Position numbers and translations under genes: made by a program
Assembly: GCF_036172515.1 (NCBI RefSeq)
Contig: NZ_JAXKVW010000012.1
Span: 17,017-81,016 of the forward strand
Source of the DNA: Flexistipes sp.
Lineage (GTDB): Bacteria > Chrysiogenota > Deferribacteres > Deferribacterales > Flexistipitaceae
Length of the DNA: 64,000 nt
Direction: 5' to 3'
Notes under the pieces: generated by a model
What the model saw: only the letters and a program-made list of their open reading frames with translations
Told to the model about the DNA's origin: nothing
Database searches by the model: none
In this document: positions 9,969 through 19,842 of the stretch, piece after piece
Layout: each line of letters opens with the position of its first letter
Numbering within the stretch: the first letter of the stretch is position 1

Positions 9969-12625
9969 TGAAGCGGATAAAAAAATTTTTCAGACAACTT
10001 TCCGTTGATTTGCATTTTCTTGTACCTGTGACAGTAATAGTCTTCTTCTTGTGTCTCATTATAATCATTGCCAAGGACAAGATGGTAAGCGATGTTGAAA
10101 GTTCTCTCAACCGCTATATGGGTTATCTGAAAGATACGGTTTTTTTATCAACTTATGATTCCCTGAAAAAGGGAAATATGAAAGTTTTTGAAGATATACT
10201 GACACAAATAGGTACGTATGAGCAGGTGAAGGAATTTTCGCTTATAAATAAAAACGGCAAAGTTGTGTACTCCACCAACAAGGAATTTTTGAAAACCACA
10301 GATTCTAAAGCGGCAGAAATCAGCAGACCTTTGACAGAAGCCGGACGTGATAAAATTACTTATTATTTTCCTGTAGTTACAGTGGATTACTGCACCCGGT
10401 GTCACAGGCAGTGGGAAAGCGGTGAAATAAACTCGGTGTACAGAATTTCGTTAAACAATTCTTCTTTTGTTAATTTGGTGAATATTTCAAGTTTTTCCAA
10501 TAAAGCTATCTTTATCGGCGGATTCATTGCCATTCTTCTTATTTATATTCTTTATTCGTATATTAAGCAGCTGAGATTCAGTGAAATTATTTCTGAAAGT
10601 GAAAAGAAGTACAGGTCGTTGTTTGAAAATATTATGGATGTTCAGTTCTGTATAAATGAAAACGGTGAACTTATTCTTATAAGTCCTTCCGGTGTTGGTT
10701 TACTTAACTACAGAGATAAAAATGAAATTTTGTATAAGAACTTTTCTTCTAAACTTCTGTATGACGAACAGACTTATCAGGATTTGGTAAAGAAAGTTTA
10801 TTCAGAAAAGGAAGTTTACGGCTATGAGATGATTCTTAAGAAAAAGAATGGAGAACCGTTAATTGCCGAGGCCAACATGCGTCTTGTGGAAAAGGGCGGA
10901 GAAAAGATTATAGAAGGTATTTTCAGAGATATCACTGAGCGTAAAAACAATGAGAAACAGCTTCAGCTTCTTGCGAGTGTATTTGAAAATACCATAGAAT
11001 CAATTATGATTGTCAGTTCTGACGGGAAAATTCAAAAAGTTAACCAGGCTTTTCTTGATTCCACGGGTTATTCAGAAGAAGAGATTGTGGATTTCTCACC
11101 TTTGGAAATTCAGCCGTTTAATGAAAACAGAAGATATCTGTTAAAAGTGGCGGCTGAAGTGAGAAAAAATGACAGATGGAAAGGAGAGATATGGTGCCGT
11201 AAAAAAACCGGTGAAATCTTCCCCCAATGGATGTCGGTGAGTGTCTTGAAAGATGATAACGACAATGTGATGAATTATATCATACTTATGCATGATATAA
11301 CTTCGCTTAAAAAAAGTGAAGAAGAACTGAGGCATCAGGCGACCCACGATATGCTCACAGGTCTTCCCAACAGACAGCTGTTTGAAGACAGATTAAAAAG
11401 GGCGGTTGCTCATCATGAAAGATACGGCGGCAAGTTTGCACTTCTTTTCATAGATCTGGACAACTTTAAAAATATTAACGACACGCTGGGACATAAAATC
11501 GGCGATCTTTTGCTTATCAAGGCGGGCGAAACCCTCCTGGATTGCTGCAGGGAATCTGACACGGTTGCCAGGCTGGGTGGGGATGAGTTTACCATTATAC
11601 TGAATGATATCGAAGATGAAAACGGTATTGTTACTGTTACTGAAAGGATATTAAAGGCCGTTGCTTCTGCCAAGAAGGTCGGCGGACATGAAGTGTATAC
11701 AAGTGTAAGCATCGGAATTGCAGTTTATCCTGCAGATGGCAGGAATTCTGTATCCTTAATAAAAAATGCGGACATGGCTATGTACAAAGCAAAAGAGCTG
11801 GGAGCCAATGATTATTATTTTTACAACAGCGATCTTAAAGTCAGGCTGGAGAGGAAGATTTCTCTTACTACAAAACTGGCCAAGGCTCTGGAAGAAGATG
11901 ATATAAAAGTGTATTTTCAGCCACTCGTCGATTTGACATCCGGAAAAATAACTGGTGCGGAGGCACTGGCAAGGTGGCAGACGGATACATCCCGTTTTAT
12001 ACGCCCGGATGAATTTATAGAAGCGGCTGAAGAAAGCGGACTGATAGGTACTCTGGGAGATCATGTGCTGAATAAAAGTTGTGAGAATTTAAGAAAATGG
12101 CACGATGCAGGTTTTGAAAATTTAACAATATCGGTAAATCTGTCGGTGAAACAGATGAACGATCTGAATCTTGTGACAAAAACCAAGAATGCCTTGAAAA
12201 AATATTCGCTGAAACCAACTGATCTTGTTTATGAGATTACGGAAAATGTGGCAATGAAGGATTTTGATGCTACGCTTGCTCTTTTTAAAGAATTGAGCGG
12301 ACTTGGTGTAAAAATATCTATGGATGATTTCGGTACTGGCTATTCCTCTCTTGCCTATCTGAAACAATTTCCATTGAATTCTATAAAGATAGACAAGGTA
12401 TTTTTGCAGAATATTCCTGATAATGAAAAGGATAATAACCTTATAAAGGGTATAGTCTGGATGGCTAAAAGTCTGGGATTGAATGTTGTTGCTGAAGGAG
12501 TGGAGAATAAATCCCAATCCGACTTCCTGCGGGAAATCGGATGCAACGGATGCCAGGGATATTACTACAGCCGGCCTTTGCCGGAAGATGAGTTTTTTGA
12601 CTATTTAAAAGGCAGTAAGGCGTGA
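9965..12625 (+). CDS. Membrane c-heme/PAS/GGDEF/EAL protein coupled to hydrogenase
   Basis: An 886-residue cyclic-di-GMP enzyme. Order: membrane helix (about 19-38), periplasmic domain (40-180) with a c-type heme motif CTRCH at 143-147, second helix (181-201), two PAS domains (about 214-325 and 335-450), GGDEF (about 455-620), EAL (about 630-880). The cyclase signature GGDEF (538-542) is intact, with an inhibitory I-site RESD five residues before it. The phosphodiesterase signatures EAL (666-668) and DDFGTGYSSL (787-796) also look intact, so both activities are possible. The heme domain resembles the DUF3365/Tll0287 sensor type. The start overlaps the hydrogenase small-subunit stop by four bases. 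The likely reading, by inference, is that periplasmic H2 oxidation reduces the heme and so sets c-di-GMP output. Confidence 0.93.
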   Translation: MMKRIKKFFRQLSVDLHFLVPVTVIVFFLCLIIIIAKDKMVSDVESSLNRYMGYLKDTVFLSTYDSLKKGNMKVFEDILTQIGTYEQVKEFSLINKNGKVVYSTNKEFLKTTDSKAAEISRPLTEAGRDKITYYFPVVTVDYCTRCHRQWESGEINSVYRISLNNSSFVNLVNISSFSNKAIFIGGFIAILLIYILYSYIKQLRFSEIISESEKKYRSLFENIMDVQFCINENGELILISPSGVGLLNYRDKNEILYKNFSSKLLYDEQTYQDLVKKVYSEKEVYGYEMILKKKNGEPLIAEANMRLVEKGGEKIIEGIFRDITERKNNEKQLQLLASVFENTIESIMIVSSDGKIQKVNQAFLDSTGYSEEEIVDFSPLEIQPFNENRRYLLKVAAEVRKNDRWKGEIWCRKKTGEIFPQWMSVSVLKDDNDNVMNYIILMHDITSLKKSEEELRHQATHDMLTGLPNRQLFEDRLKRAVAHHERYGGKFALLFIDLDNFKNINDTLGHKIGDLLLIKAGETLLDCCRESDTVARLGGDEFTIILNDIEDENGIVTVTERILKAVASAKKVGGHEVYTSVSIGIAVYPADGRNSVSLIKNADMAMYKAKELGANDYYFYNSDLKVRLERKISLTTKLAKALEEDDIKVYFQPLVDLTSGKITGAEALARWQTDTSRFIRPDEFIEAAEESGLIGTLGDHVLNKSCENLRKWHDAGFENLTISVNLSVKQMNDLNLVTKTKNALKKYSLKPTDLVYEITENVAMKDFDATLALFKELSGLGVKISMDDFGTGYSSLAYLKQFPLNSIKIDKVFLQNIPDNEKDNNLIKGIVWMAKSLGLNVVAEGVENKSQSDFLREIGCNGCQGYYYSRPLPEDEFFDYLKGSKA

Positions 12626-13393
12626 CGCGTAATGCGTAATGCGTGAAAAGTGAGGTAGAGAGATGGTGAAGTGGGGAAGTAGGGAAACAATTTCCGTTTT
12701 TTCAAGTCATTACGAGGAGTCCGCTCAATGGCGGACGAAGCGGTAATCTCAAGTATGAGATTGCTTCGTCGCTAGCACTCCTCGCAATGACCGTAAACGT
12801 CATCGCGAGGGCGGCAGCCCGTGGCGATCTCATGACCTGCATACGAGATTGCTTCGCTACGCTCGTAATGACCGTACTGTGAGTTTGTTTCGTCGTTGTG
12901 ACTCTTTGCAAGAATGCCTACGGTTAGCACCAGTCTTTTGACTGGTAAATATGTTTAACATTCTATTTATTCACCTAAAGGTGAATTCCAGACGTTTTTT
13001 GGGAGTCATTACGAGGGACAAAGTCCCGAAGTAATCTCATGTCCCGTAAGTGAGAATACTTCTTAAATACGAGATTGCTTCGTCGTTAGCACTTCTCGCA
13101 ATGACGGCCTTTGGCCTCGTTGTTAGCACTCCCTGAACTGTTAAATGCCAGAGGCAATCAGCATAGCTCATATTTAACAGGGTGAACAAAGACGAGTAAA
13201 AAGTAAAAGTGCGATACTTGAATTCTTATTTTTCGCCATTCCTATGAACCACTGTTATGTGGTGAAGAGAAAACTGTTTCATGTGAAGTGATATAATAAA
13301 CATATATGCGGGTATATTTATTCAGATGTCTATTGTTACAAGTGATGTATTTGATGTATAATTAAAAGACTTGCATATTTTTGGAGACAAATT
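12626..13393. repeat. Gene-free repeat island
   Basis: About 770 bases without a supported gene. Three copies of the GTCATTACGAGG...CTCGCAATGAC repeat family lie at 12706-12791, 12799-12872 and 13005-13105, each containing GAGATTGCTTCGTCG-like words. A copy of the TAAATATGTTTAACATTCTAT core with flanking hairpins is at 12914-12993. A CCTGTTAAATG...ATTTAACAGGG hairpin lies at 13138-13183, followed by AAGTGCGATACTTGAA near 13208, which resembles the right end of the element at 53159-53353. Bases 12630-12690 are word-like low-complexity sequence (GCGTAATGCGTAATGCGTG). Open frames over this stretch are repeat artefacts. Confidence 0.8.
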
Positions 13394-16300
13394 TTGAGGA
13401 ATAAACTCTTTCTTTTGGTCCTGCTTGCGGTATTTTTGTTTATAAGCGGCTGTTTTCATGAAAACAAGCTTACCCCTGAGGAAAGGGCATATCTTGAGAA
13501 AAAAGAGACAATTACGTTTGTAAGCCAGAACAGATACCCTCCATTTGAATATGTGAACAATTACGGTCAGATAACCGGAATGAGTATTGAACTGGCACGC
13601 TGGATGGGGATTGAATACAATTTTCAGCCCCGTTTTCTACACACGACTTTCGCAAACGCCAAGGAAATGGTTTTGTCAGGAGAGGCTGATGTTATAACCA
13701 CATTTTTTTATTCCCGCAAAAGAGATAAAAAATATGAATTCACTGATATGATATTCCGGGTTCCGGCTTCCATCTTTGTAAAAGATAACAATACAACAAT
13801 CCAGGGCAGCGAGGATTTAAACGGAGCAACTCTGGCAATTCAGCGGGGAGATTATGCGCTGGATTTTCTGGCAAGCAAAAACATCAACTATAATATCCTG
13901 TATACTGATAATTTTGAAGAGGCGGCAAATAAGGTCTTAACAGGGAAAGCTGATGCTACTGTGGCTGACGAGCAGATAGTAATTCACTATCTGAAAGACA
14001 ACAATTTGCTGAACGAAATAAAAATAGTGGGAGATCCCCTTTATGTGGGCAAAGACTGCATGGCTGTTGCCGAAGGCAATGATATTCTTGTTTCCGTCCT
14101 CAGCAAAGCGGTGAGAAGAGCTAAAGATACGGGAGTCCTTAAAAAGATTGAGCACAAATGGATGGGAACAAAGCTGACTCCTGCTTATGTCAAATATATC
14201 CCCTATCTTATTTTATTTCTTTTGATACTTGTTGGACTGGTTATTACGGTTTGGTACTGGAATATAAGCCTGAAAAAGCAGGTTTATTTAAAAACAATGG
14301 ATTTGAGAAAACGGGAAAAGAACCTGCTGGATATATTAAGAGCGGCAAGAGATGTCGCAATAATAAAAGCCGAGCTTGTAAATGACTTATGGAAAATTGT
14401 TATTTTTAACAAGGGGGCTTCCAGGCTTTTCGAATATGAATCATCAGAAATTGTTGGAAAGTCGATATTAAAGCTGTTCCCGGAAGCCGAAAAAGAAAGT
14501 ATCCAAGATCTGATTAATCAAATAATTTCGGGAAATTCTGAAATAAAACACGACGGAATAAAAGGAGAAATGGATTTCCGGAAAAAAGGCGGGCAAAACT
14601 TTCCGGCTTTATTTACTATTAATCCTGTTTACGACAATAAGGGGGTTGTCAATTCGATAATTCTGGTGGCAACGGATATTACCAAACGGAAAAAAGCGGA
14701 AAAAGCTATTGCCGAAAGTGCAGAGCGTATGAATGCACTGATAAATGCTTCGCCGGATTTTATCTGCTTTAAAGATGAAAAAGGGCGCTGGCTTATCGCA
14801 AACGAGGCTGCACTTGAATTATTTTCTCTTAAAAATGTTGATTATTATAAAAAGACAGATGCTGAATTAGCTGAATTAGTGGGCGACTGCTACAAAGAAG
14901 CTTTTATAAATTGTCTGAAAACTGATGAAGAAGCATGGAAGAGCGGGAATGTATACAGGTCTGAGGAGCGTATTGTTTCTCCGGATGGTACTGAAAATGT
15001 GTTTGATATGTTTAAAGTTCCTATTTTTAACGAAAATGGTGAGAGAAAAAATTTGGTTATTCTCGGCAGAGATATTACGGAACTCAAACGGTACGAGAAA
15101 GAAATTCTGGAAGAAAGGGAGTATTTAAGTGTAACCCTCCGCTCAATCGGGGATGCCGTGATCTCAACCGACGTGAATGGAAAAATTGTGGTTATCAACA
15201 GAGTGGCGGAGGAGTTGACAGGATATTCAAGGAATGAGGCTGCAGACAGAGATATAGACAGTGTTTTTAATATAGTTGACAGAAAGACGGGAAGACGCCT
15301 TGAAAGCCCATATCAAAGGGTTTTGCAAAGCGGTAAAAATATCACACTGGAAAATGACATTCTTCTTATCTCTAAAAACGGGGATCAGTATATCATCTCC
15401 GACAGCGGAGCTCCGATTTTTGACAACGAAAAAAATATAATCGGTGTTGTTATTGTTTTCAGGGATATTACGGAAAACGAGATGATGCAGCAGGAACTGC
15501 TAAAAATGGAAAAACTTAAATCAGTGGGAGTATTGGCCGGGGGTATAGCTCACGATTTTAATAATATTCTGACGGCAATAAGTTCAAATATTTCACTCGT
15601 CAGAATAATAAATGATGAGAAGAAAGCTGAGAAAATATATGAAAAGGTTGATAATTCTATTGAGCGGGCTAAAAAACTGACAAATCAGCTTCTGACATTT
15701 TCCAAAGGAGGTTCTCCTGTAAAAAAAATAACCCAGATCAAAGATATTATAAAGGATACTGTTGATTTTACTTTGGCAGGTTCGAATGTAAAAGTTGTTT
15801 ACCAGTTTGAACCGGATACGCCGCCGTTATATGTTGACAGCAATCAGGTGAGTCAGGTGTTTCAAAATTTGGCAGTTAATGCCAGGGATGCCATGGAAAA
15901 CGGCGGTAAACTTATGATACAGGTGGAAAAGGCTGATATTACCGATGATAAAAAACTGAATCCCGGTGAATATCTAAGGATTAAGTTTATAGATGAAGGC
16001 AAGGGGATATCTCCTGAAACTCAGCAGAAAATTTTTGACCCTTTTTTCACTACGAAAACAGGCGGTTCCGGACTGGGGCTTGCAACATCCTATTCGATAA
16101 TTACAAAGCACGGCGGTACGATTGAATTGGATTCAAAAGAGGGACTGGGGGCCACTTTTACAGTGGATCTGCCTGTAAACAGAGATATCGGCGATATGAC
16201 TGATATTTATGATGATACCATTGTCAGAGATAAATATGAGATTAAAGAAAGAGACGTTTTTAAAAATAAGAGGATTTTTATGCTGGATGATGAGGCGCCA

Positions 16301-16627
16301 ATATTGGAAAGTTCGCGTATTTATCTGGAAATGATTGGATTTGAGGTGACAACAGCTGCAAGTGAGGACGAGGTTTATGAGAAATTCCAAAAAAATATCT
16401 TTGATATTGCGATTCTTGATCTTACCATTCCGGGCTCAAGAAGCGGTGAGCAGATTCTCCAGGATATCAAGGAAATAGACGAAAAAGTCAAAACAGTTGT
16501 CACAAGCGGATATTCGGAAAATGATGTAATGAAAAATTATAAGGATTACGGGTTTGATGAGTGTATTTTGAAACCTTTTGATTTTTCGAAGCTTGAAAAT
16601 ATCTTGCAGTCGCTTTTGAATGGGTGA
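13394..16627 (+). CDS. Hybrid sensor histidine kinase with amino-acid-binding-type sensor
   Basis: This 1077-residue kinase starts with a signal region ending in a lipobox-like FISGC (C20). A family 3 solute-binding domain follows (about 30-262; e.g. RYPPFEYVNNYGQITGMSIE), then a membrane helix (about 265-287), three PAS domains (about 305-690), a HisKA domain with phospho-accepting H720 in GGIAHDFNN, an HATPase domain (DEGKGIS, GSGLGLATS) and a C-terminal receiver with D1009 in ILDLTIPG. It should sense a small periplasmic ligand, then pass phosphate to its own receiver. I see no separate DNA-binding partner next door. The start is TTG after a TGGAG site, and no better ATG is near. A lipobox on a kinase that also has a membrane helix is odd and may simply be an uncleaved anchor. 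Confidence 0.9.
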   Translation: MRNKLFLLVLLAVFLFISGCFHENKLTPEERAYLEKKETITFVSQNRYPPFEYVNNYGQITGMSIELARWMGIEYNFQPRFLHTTFANAKEMVLSGEADVITTFFYSRKRDKKYEFTDMIFRVPASIFVKDNNTTIQGSEDLNGATLAIQRGDYALDFLASKNINYNILYTDNFEEAANKVLTGKADATVADEQIVIHYLKDNNLLNEIKIVGDPLYVGKDCMAVAEGNDILVSVLSKAVRRAKDTGVLKKIEHKWMGTKLTPAYVKYIPYLILFLLILVGLVITVWYWNISLKKQVYLKTMDLRKREKNLLDILRAARDVAIIKAELVNDLWKIVIFNKGASRLFEYESSEIVGKSILKLFPEAEKESIQDLINQIISGNSEIKHDGIKGEMDFRKKGGQNFPALFTINPVYDNKGVVNSIILVATDITKRKKAEKAIAESAERMNALINASPDFICFKDEKGRWLIANEAALELFSLKNVDYYKKTDAELAELVGDCYKEAFINCLKTDEEAWKSGNVYRSEERIVSPDGTENVFDMFKVPIFNENGERKNLVILGRDITELKRYEKEILEEREYLSVTLRSIGDAVISTDVNGKIVVINRVAEELTGYSRNEAADRDIDSVFNIVDRKTGRRLESPYQRVLQSGKNITLENDILLISKNGDQYIISDSGAPIFDNEKNIIGVVIVFRDITENEMMQQELLKMEKLKSVGVLAGGIAHDFNNILTAISSNISLVRIINDEKKAEKIYEKVDNSIERAKKLTNQLLTFSKGGSPVKKITQIKDIIKDTVDFTLAGSNVKVVYQFEPDTPPLYVDSNQVSQVFQNLAVNARDAMENGGKLMIQVEKADITDDKKLNPGEYLRIKFIDEGKGISPETQQKIFDPFFTTKTGGSGLGLATSYSIITKHGGTIELDSKEGLGATFTVDLPVNRDIGDMTDIYDDTIVRDKYEIKERDVFKNKRIFMLDDEAPILESSRIYLEMIGFEVTTAASEDEVYEKFQKNIFDIAILDLTIPGSRSGEQILQDIKEIDEKVKTVVTSGYSENDVMKNYKDYGFDECILKPFDFSKLENILQSLLNG

Positions 16628-16699
16628 TTGATTTTTTGCATGAAATAGTTTATTTATTTGATAATAATGAGGTTAATTTAACAGCGGGAGAGTAACAAT

Positions 16700-17494
16700 A
16701 TGATTAGTCTGATAGCCGTACAAACATTGAAAAACAGTGTTAAAGATAAAATTTTCTGGCTTATTGTTTCGCTGATTGTGGTGTTTGCAGTTGTGCCTTT
16801 TTTCAGTTCTTTCTCCATGAGACAGATTCAGGAGGTTTCCATAACGATGTCTCTGACGCTGAATTCCACGATTTTGCTGTTTTTGGCGGTTTTCGGAGGT
16901 GTTGCCACTGTCTGGCGTGATATAGAACGCAAATATGTCTACACAGTTCTCGGCAATCCTGTGAGCAGGACAAGTTTTATTCTCGGAAGGTTTGCAGGCT
17001 TTGCTGTTATAATGCTGATTCTGATGCTTTTGAATATTGTGTTTTCATTTATTGTGATAAAAATATCTGCAGCAATGTATGAATCAAATTTACCTGTTTT
17101 ATGGGGAAATATTCTGACAGCATTCTGTTTCCAATATCTCAAATATTTACTGGTGATGGCTTTCGGTTTTCTTTTTTCGTCATTCTCCACATCTTTTTTT
17201 GTACCCTTTTTTGCAACCGTTGCCGTCTATATCGCAGGCAATGCATCCCAGGGAATTTATGAATATGTTTTACAGAAGGCTGCAGCTGACTATTCAGCTT
17301 TTTTTGAAATTGTTGTAAAGGGTGTTTACTATATCCTGCCGAATTTCTCCGGGCTGGATTTTGTTGCCAATGCTACTTATGCGCTGGATATAGCTTTAAC
17401 AGATGTGATATTCTCTTTTTGTTATTTTCTGATTTATTTCACTCTGATTTTTTCCCTGACTCTGATAATTTTTAATAAAAGGGATTTTACTTAA
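16700..17494 (+). CDS. ABC-2 type transporter permease
   Basis: A 264-residue very hydrophobic protein with about six membrane helices and a polar loop WRDIERKYVYTVLGNPVSR after the second, the usual pattern of ABC-2 family permeases (NosY/YhaP-like). Three bases separate its stop from the next gene, and the ATPase of the same system follows after that. The three genes thus form one exporter operon. The cargo is not evident. Confidence 0.85.
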   Translation: MISLIAVQTLKNSVKDKIFWLIVSLIVVFAVVPFFSSFSMRQIQEVSITMSLTLNSTILLFLAVFGGVATVWRDIERKYVYTVLGNPVSRTSFILGRFAGFAVIMLILMLLNIVFSFIVIKISAAMYESNLPVLWGNILTAFCFQYLKYLLVMAFGFLFSSFSTSFFVPFFATVAVYIAGNASQGIYEYVLQKAAADYSAFFEIVVKGVYYILPNFSGLDFVANATYALDIALTDVIFSFCYFLIYFTLIFSLTLIIFNKRDFT

Positions 17495-17497
17495 TAT

Positions 17498-18361
17498 ATG
17501 AAGAAGATTTATTTGATATTTATAGTTTTTTTAGTGGTTTTTGCTCTCTTTTTGCCTGAGTTCAAGCAAAACATGAATCAGCGTTCCGGTCTGGAAAAGC
17601 TCGGATACACACCCCAGGGAGAGTTGTATAAGTCGGTTTTGGGCGAATTCAGATGGTTTATGGGGGATTATCTCACTTTTAAATCTATTATTTATTATGG
17701 GGGCAAAGTAAATGAGCTCAGGCAAAGAAAATATAAAGAAGTTGAGTTTTACAATCTTTTCAGGACAATTGAAACATCTATTATTTTGAATCCCTATCAC
17801 GAAGACAGTTATTATTTTGCCCAGGCTGCTTTTGTATGGGACATTGGAAGGGTGAAAGAAGTTAATGCGCTTTTAAAATATGTGATGAAATACAGAATCT
17901 GGGATTACAGAATACCGTTTTTTCTTGGATTTAATTACAGTTATTTTATGAAAGACTATGAGAAAGCTGCAAAATATTTCAGAAAAGCAGCTGAAATCAG
18001 CGGTTCCCCCCTTTTCACAAAACTTGCTGCGAGATATTTTTATGAAGGCGGTGAAACGGAACTGGGGATAGTTTTTTTGAAGTACATGTATGAAAATGCA
18101 CGCAAGGAAGCTGTCAAAGAGTCATATAAATTAAGGCTGGAAGCGCTTAAAATGATAAAAATGCTCGAAGATGGCGTGAGTGAGCATAAAAAACGATTTA
18201 ACAGTTTACCGGAAAATCTGGATCAGCTTGTGGAAAAAGGGATACTTGATAAAATTCCCCAGGACCCCTACGGCGGGGAATTTTATATCAATGAAAAGGG
18301 TAAAATAAGAACAACCAGTAAGCTGACTAACAAAAAGGGTGAGAAAAATGAAGGCAGTTGA
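17498..18361 (+). CDS. Membrane-anchored TPR-like protein of ABC exporter operon
   Basis: A 287-residue protein with one N-terminal membrane helix (MKKIYLIFIVFLVVFALFLP) and then helical hairpins that look like degenerate TPR repeats (for example YEKAAKYFRKAAEISGSPLF). The tail LPENLDQLVEKGILDK followed by IPQDPYGGEFYINEKGKI resembles a motif found at the ends of many TPR and pseudopilin-like proteins. It sits between the permease and the ATPase genes and overlaps the ATPase start, so it is probably an accessory part of that exporter. I know no defined function for it. Confidence 0.75.
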   Translation: MKKIYLIFIVFLVVFALFLPEFKQNMNQRSGLEKLGYTPQGELYKSVLGEFRWFMGDYLTFKSIIYYGGKVNELRQRKYKEVEFYNLFRTIETSIILNPYHEDSYYFAQAAFVWDIGRVKEVNALLKYVMKYRIWDYRIPFFLGFNYSYFMKDYEKAAKYFRKAAEISGSPLFTKLAARYFYEGGETELGIVFLKYMYENARKEAVKESYKLRLEALKMIKMLEDGVSEHKKRFNSLPENLDQLVEKGILDKIPQDPYGGEFYINEKGKIRTTSKLTNKKGEKNEGS

Positions 18362-19250
18362 ATGTGATAATATCTTTAAACAGTTTAAATATAAGGGAGA
18401 AAAAATTCAGGCTTTGAACGGTTTGGATTTACATATTGAAGAAGGGGAGATGTACGGTTTTCTGGGGCCTAATGGTGCTGGTAAAAGTACAACTATTAAA
18501 ATTCTAATGGATTTTATAAGAGCTGATAAAGGAAGTACTAAAATTTTCGGTATAGATTCCAAAGATGTAAAATCCAGAGCTAAAATCGGGTTTTTACCCG
18601 AAAATCCCGTTTTTATGGACAATCTGACCGGCCGGGAAATTTTACGATTTGCCGGAAAATCCCATGGTATGGACAGTGACGAAATCAATAAAAAAAGCAA
18701 AGAGCTTTTGAAAAGGGTTGAGTTGACAGAAGCTTCTGACAGAGCCGTAAGAAAATACAGCAAGGGAATGATTCAGCGGATAGGTTTTGCAGCAGCAATA
18801 ATACATGCTCCTGAGCTTCTAATATTGGATGAACCGATGAGCGGACTGGATCCTCTGGGCAGGGTACTGTTCAAAGATATGTTAAAAGAGCTTAATGAGA
18901 AAGGTACAACCATCTTCTTCAGTTCACACATTATCCCTGATATTGAAGATATTTGTACAAAAATCGGTATTATAAAAAACGGCAGGATGTATAATGAAAT
19001 AGATGATACGGAACTTAAATATTACAGTACCGAAAGTTTCAGAATTATTTACAGAGATGAAGGAATTTTGCCTGCTGAGTTTAAGGATGATGCCGTTAAG
19101 GTTAGTGAGGAACTGAGCAGTGTTAATGTATCGAAATCCCGCCTTGACCTGGTTTTATCGAAAATGAAAGAAGAGAATTTTGATATTGTTGACATCCAGC
19201 CGCAGAAAAAGGATCTGGAAGACTTGTTTGTGGAAATTTCCGAAAAGTGA
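18348..19250 (+). CDS. ABC transporter ATP-binding protein
   Basis: A 300-residue ABC ATPase with Walker A GPNGAGKST, signature YSKGMIQRI, Walker B LLILDEPMSGLDP and a switch His in SSHIIPD. It should power the ABC-2 permease two genes upstream. The ATG at 18348 has AAGGGTGAG at a good distance; the GTG at 18339 is inside that ribosome site. The gene overlaps the preceding TPR-like gene by 14 bases. The extra C-terminal 80 residues are typical of drug/lantibiotic-type exporter ATPases. Confidence 0.9.
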   Translation: MKAVECDNIFKQFKYKGEKIQALNGLDLHIEEGEMYGFLGPNGAGKSTTIKILMDFIRADKGSTKIFGIDSKDVKSRAKIGFLPENPVFMDNLTGREILRFAGKSHGMDSDEINKKSKELLKRVELTEASDRAVRKYSKGMIQRIGFAAAIIHAPELLILDEPMSGLDPLGRVLFKDMLKELNEKGTTIFFSSHIIPDIEDICTKIGIIKNGRMYNEIDDTELKYYSTESFRIIYRDEGILPAEFKDDAVKVSEELSSVNVSKSRLDLVLSKMKEENFDIVDIQPQKKDLEDLFVEISEK

Positions 19251-19254
19251 ATTA

Positions 19255-19320
19255 GTTGAATAGTATATTTGCTGAGTGGACAAGTGGTTAAGTAGTTGAG
19301 TGGGAAGTTAGGGTAATTGT
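19255..19320. repeat. Word-like low-complexity spacer
   Basis: The sequence is built from near-repeats of GAGTGGACAAGTGGTTAAGTAGTTGAGTGGG. Its reverse-complement style (CACTCAACCACTCAACC) recurs at 60597-60645. It separates the ABC operon from a convergent kinase gene and has no visible gene. Confidence 0.6.
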
Positions 19321-19347
19321 TCAACAGTCTTTTTTTTGAACCTTACT

Positions 19348-19842
19348 TTACAGTTTTAAAATATTGGTAATTCTGTTTTCAAGCTCATCCAGAGTGCTGT
19401 TATTTTCAATAACAAAATCACATTGATTTCTCAACTGTTCGATTTCTTTTTCTGCCGGGTGGTCTTCTCTGAAATCCAGCCCCAGTTTTTCGGCTCTTTT
19501 CCTTCTGATACCTTCTTCGGCATCAACATAGATGGTTGTAAAGCCGGCAGATTTTAAAGTATCAAACTCAATCTGTTTGCGCATGTCATCCGTTACAAAA
19601 GAGCAGCCGCTTTGCTTCACCCTTGATGCCAAATCTTTTACAAAGTAATCTTCACCGAAATATTTTCTTATCGATTCCCCCAGATCCTGCATGAATCCGC
19701 GGTTCCGGGGAACGCCCAACAACTTATTTATTTGATAAATCTTGTCTATTACTTTACAGAGCTTGGCTCCGTTATGCTTTGATATTATTTCCGCCAGTGT
19801 TGATTTTCCTGCGCACTGCTTTCCTGAAATGGCAATATTCAT
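19348..19842 (-). CDS. P-loop kinase-like protein
   Basis: A 164-residue protein with a Walker A motif right at the N-terminus (GKQCAGKST), a DD pair in the middle (FVTDDMRKQIEFD) and a lid-like RKRAEK segment. This is the size and shape of small nucleoside or dephospho-CoA kinases. A good ribosome site (GGAGGG) precedes the ATG. The substrate cannot be named. It is alone on the minus strand, convergent with the ABC operon. Confidence 0.7.
   Translation of the reverse strand: MNIAISGKQCAGKSTLAEIISKHNGAKLCKVIDKIYQINKLLGVPRNRGFMQDLGESIRKYFGEDYFVKDLASRVKQSGCSFVTDDMRKQIEFDTLKSAGFTTIYVDAEEGIRRKRAEKLGLDFREDHPAEKEIEQLRNQCDFVIENNSTLDELENRITNILKL

Noticed and set aside
12702..12911. 69-residue minus-strand open frame
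   Set aside because: It lies entirely in the GTCATTACGAGG repeat family; this kind of repeat gives spurious frames.
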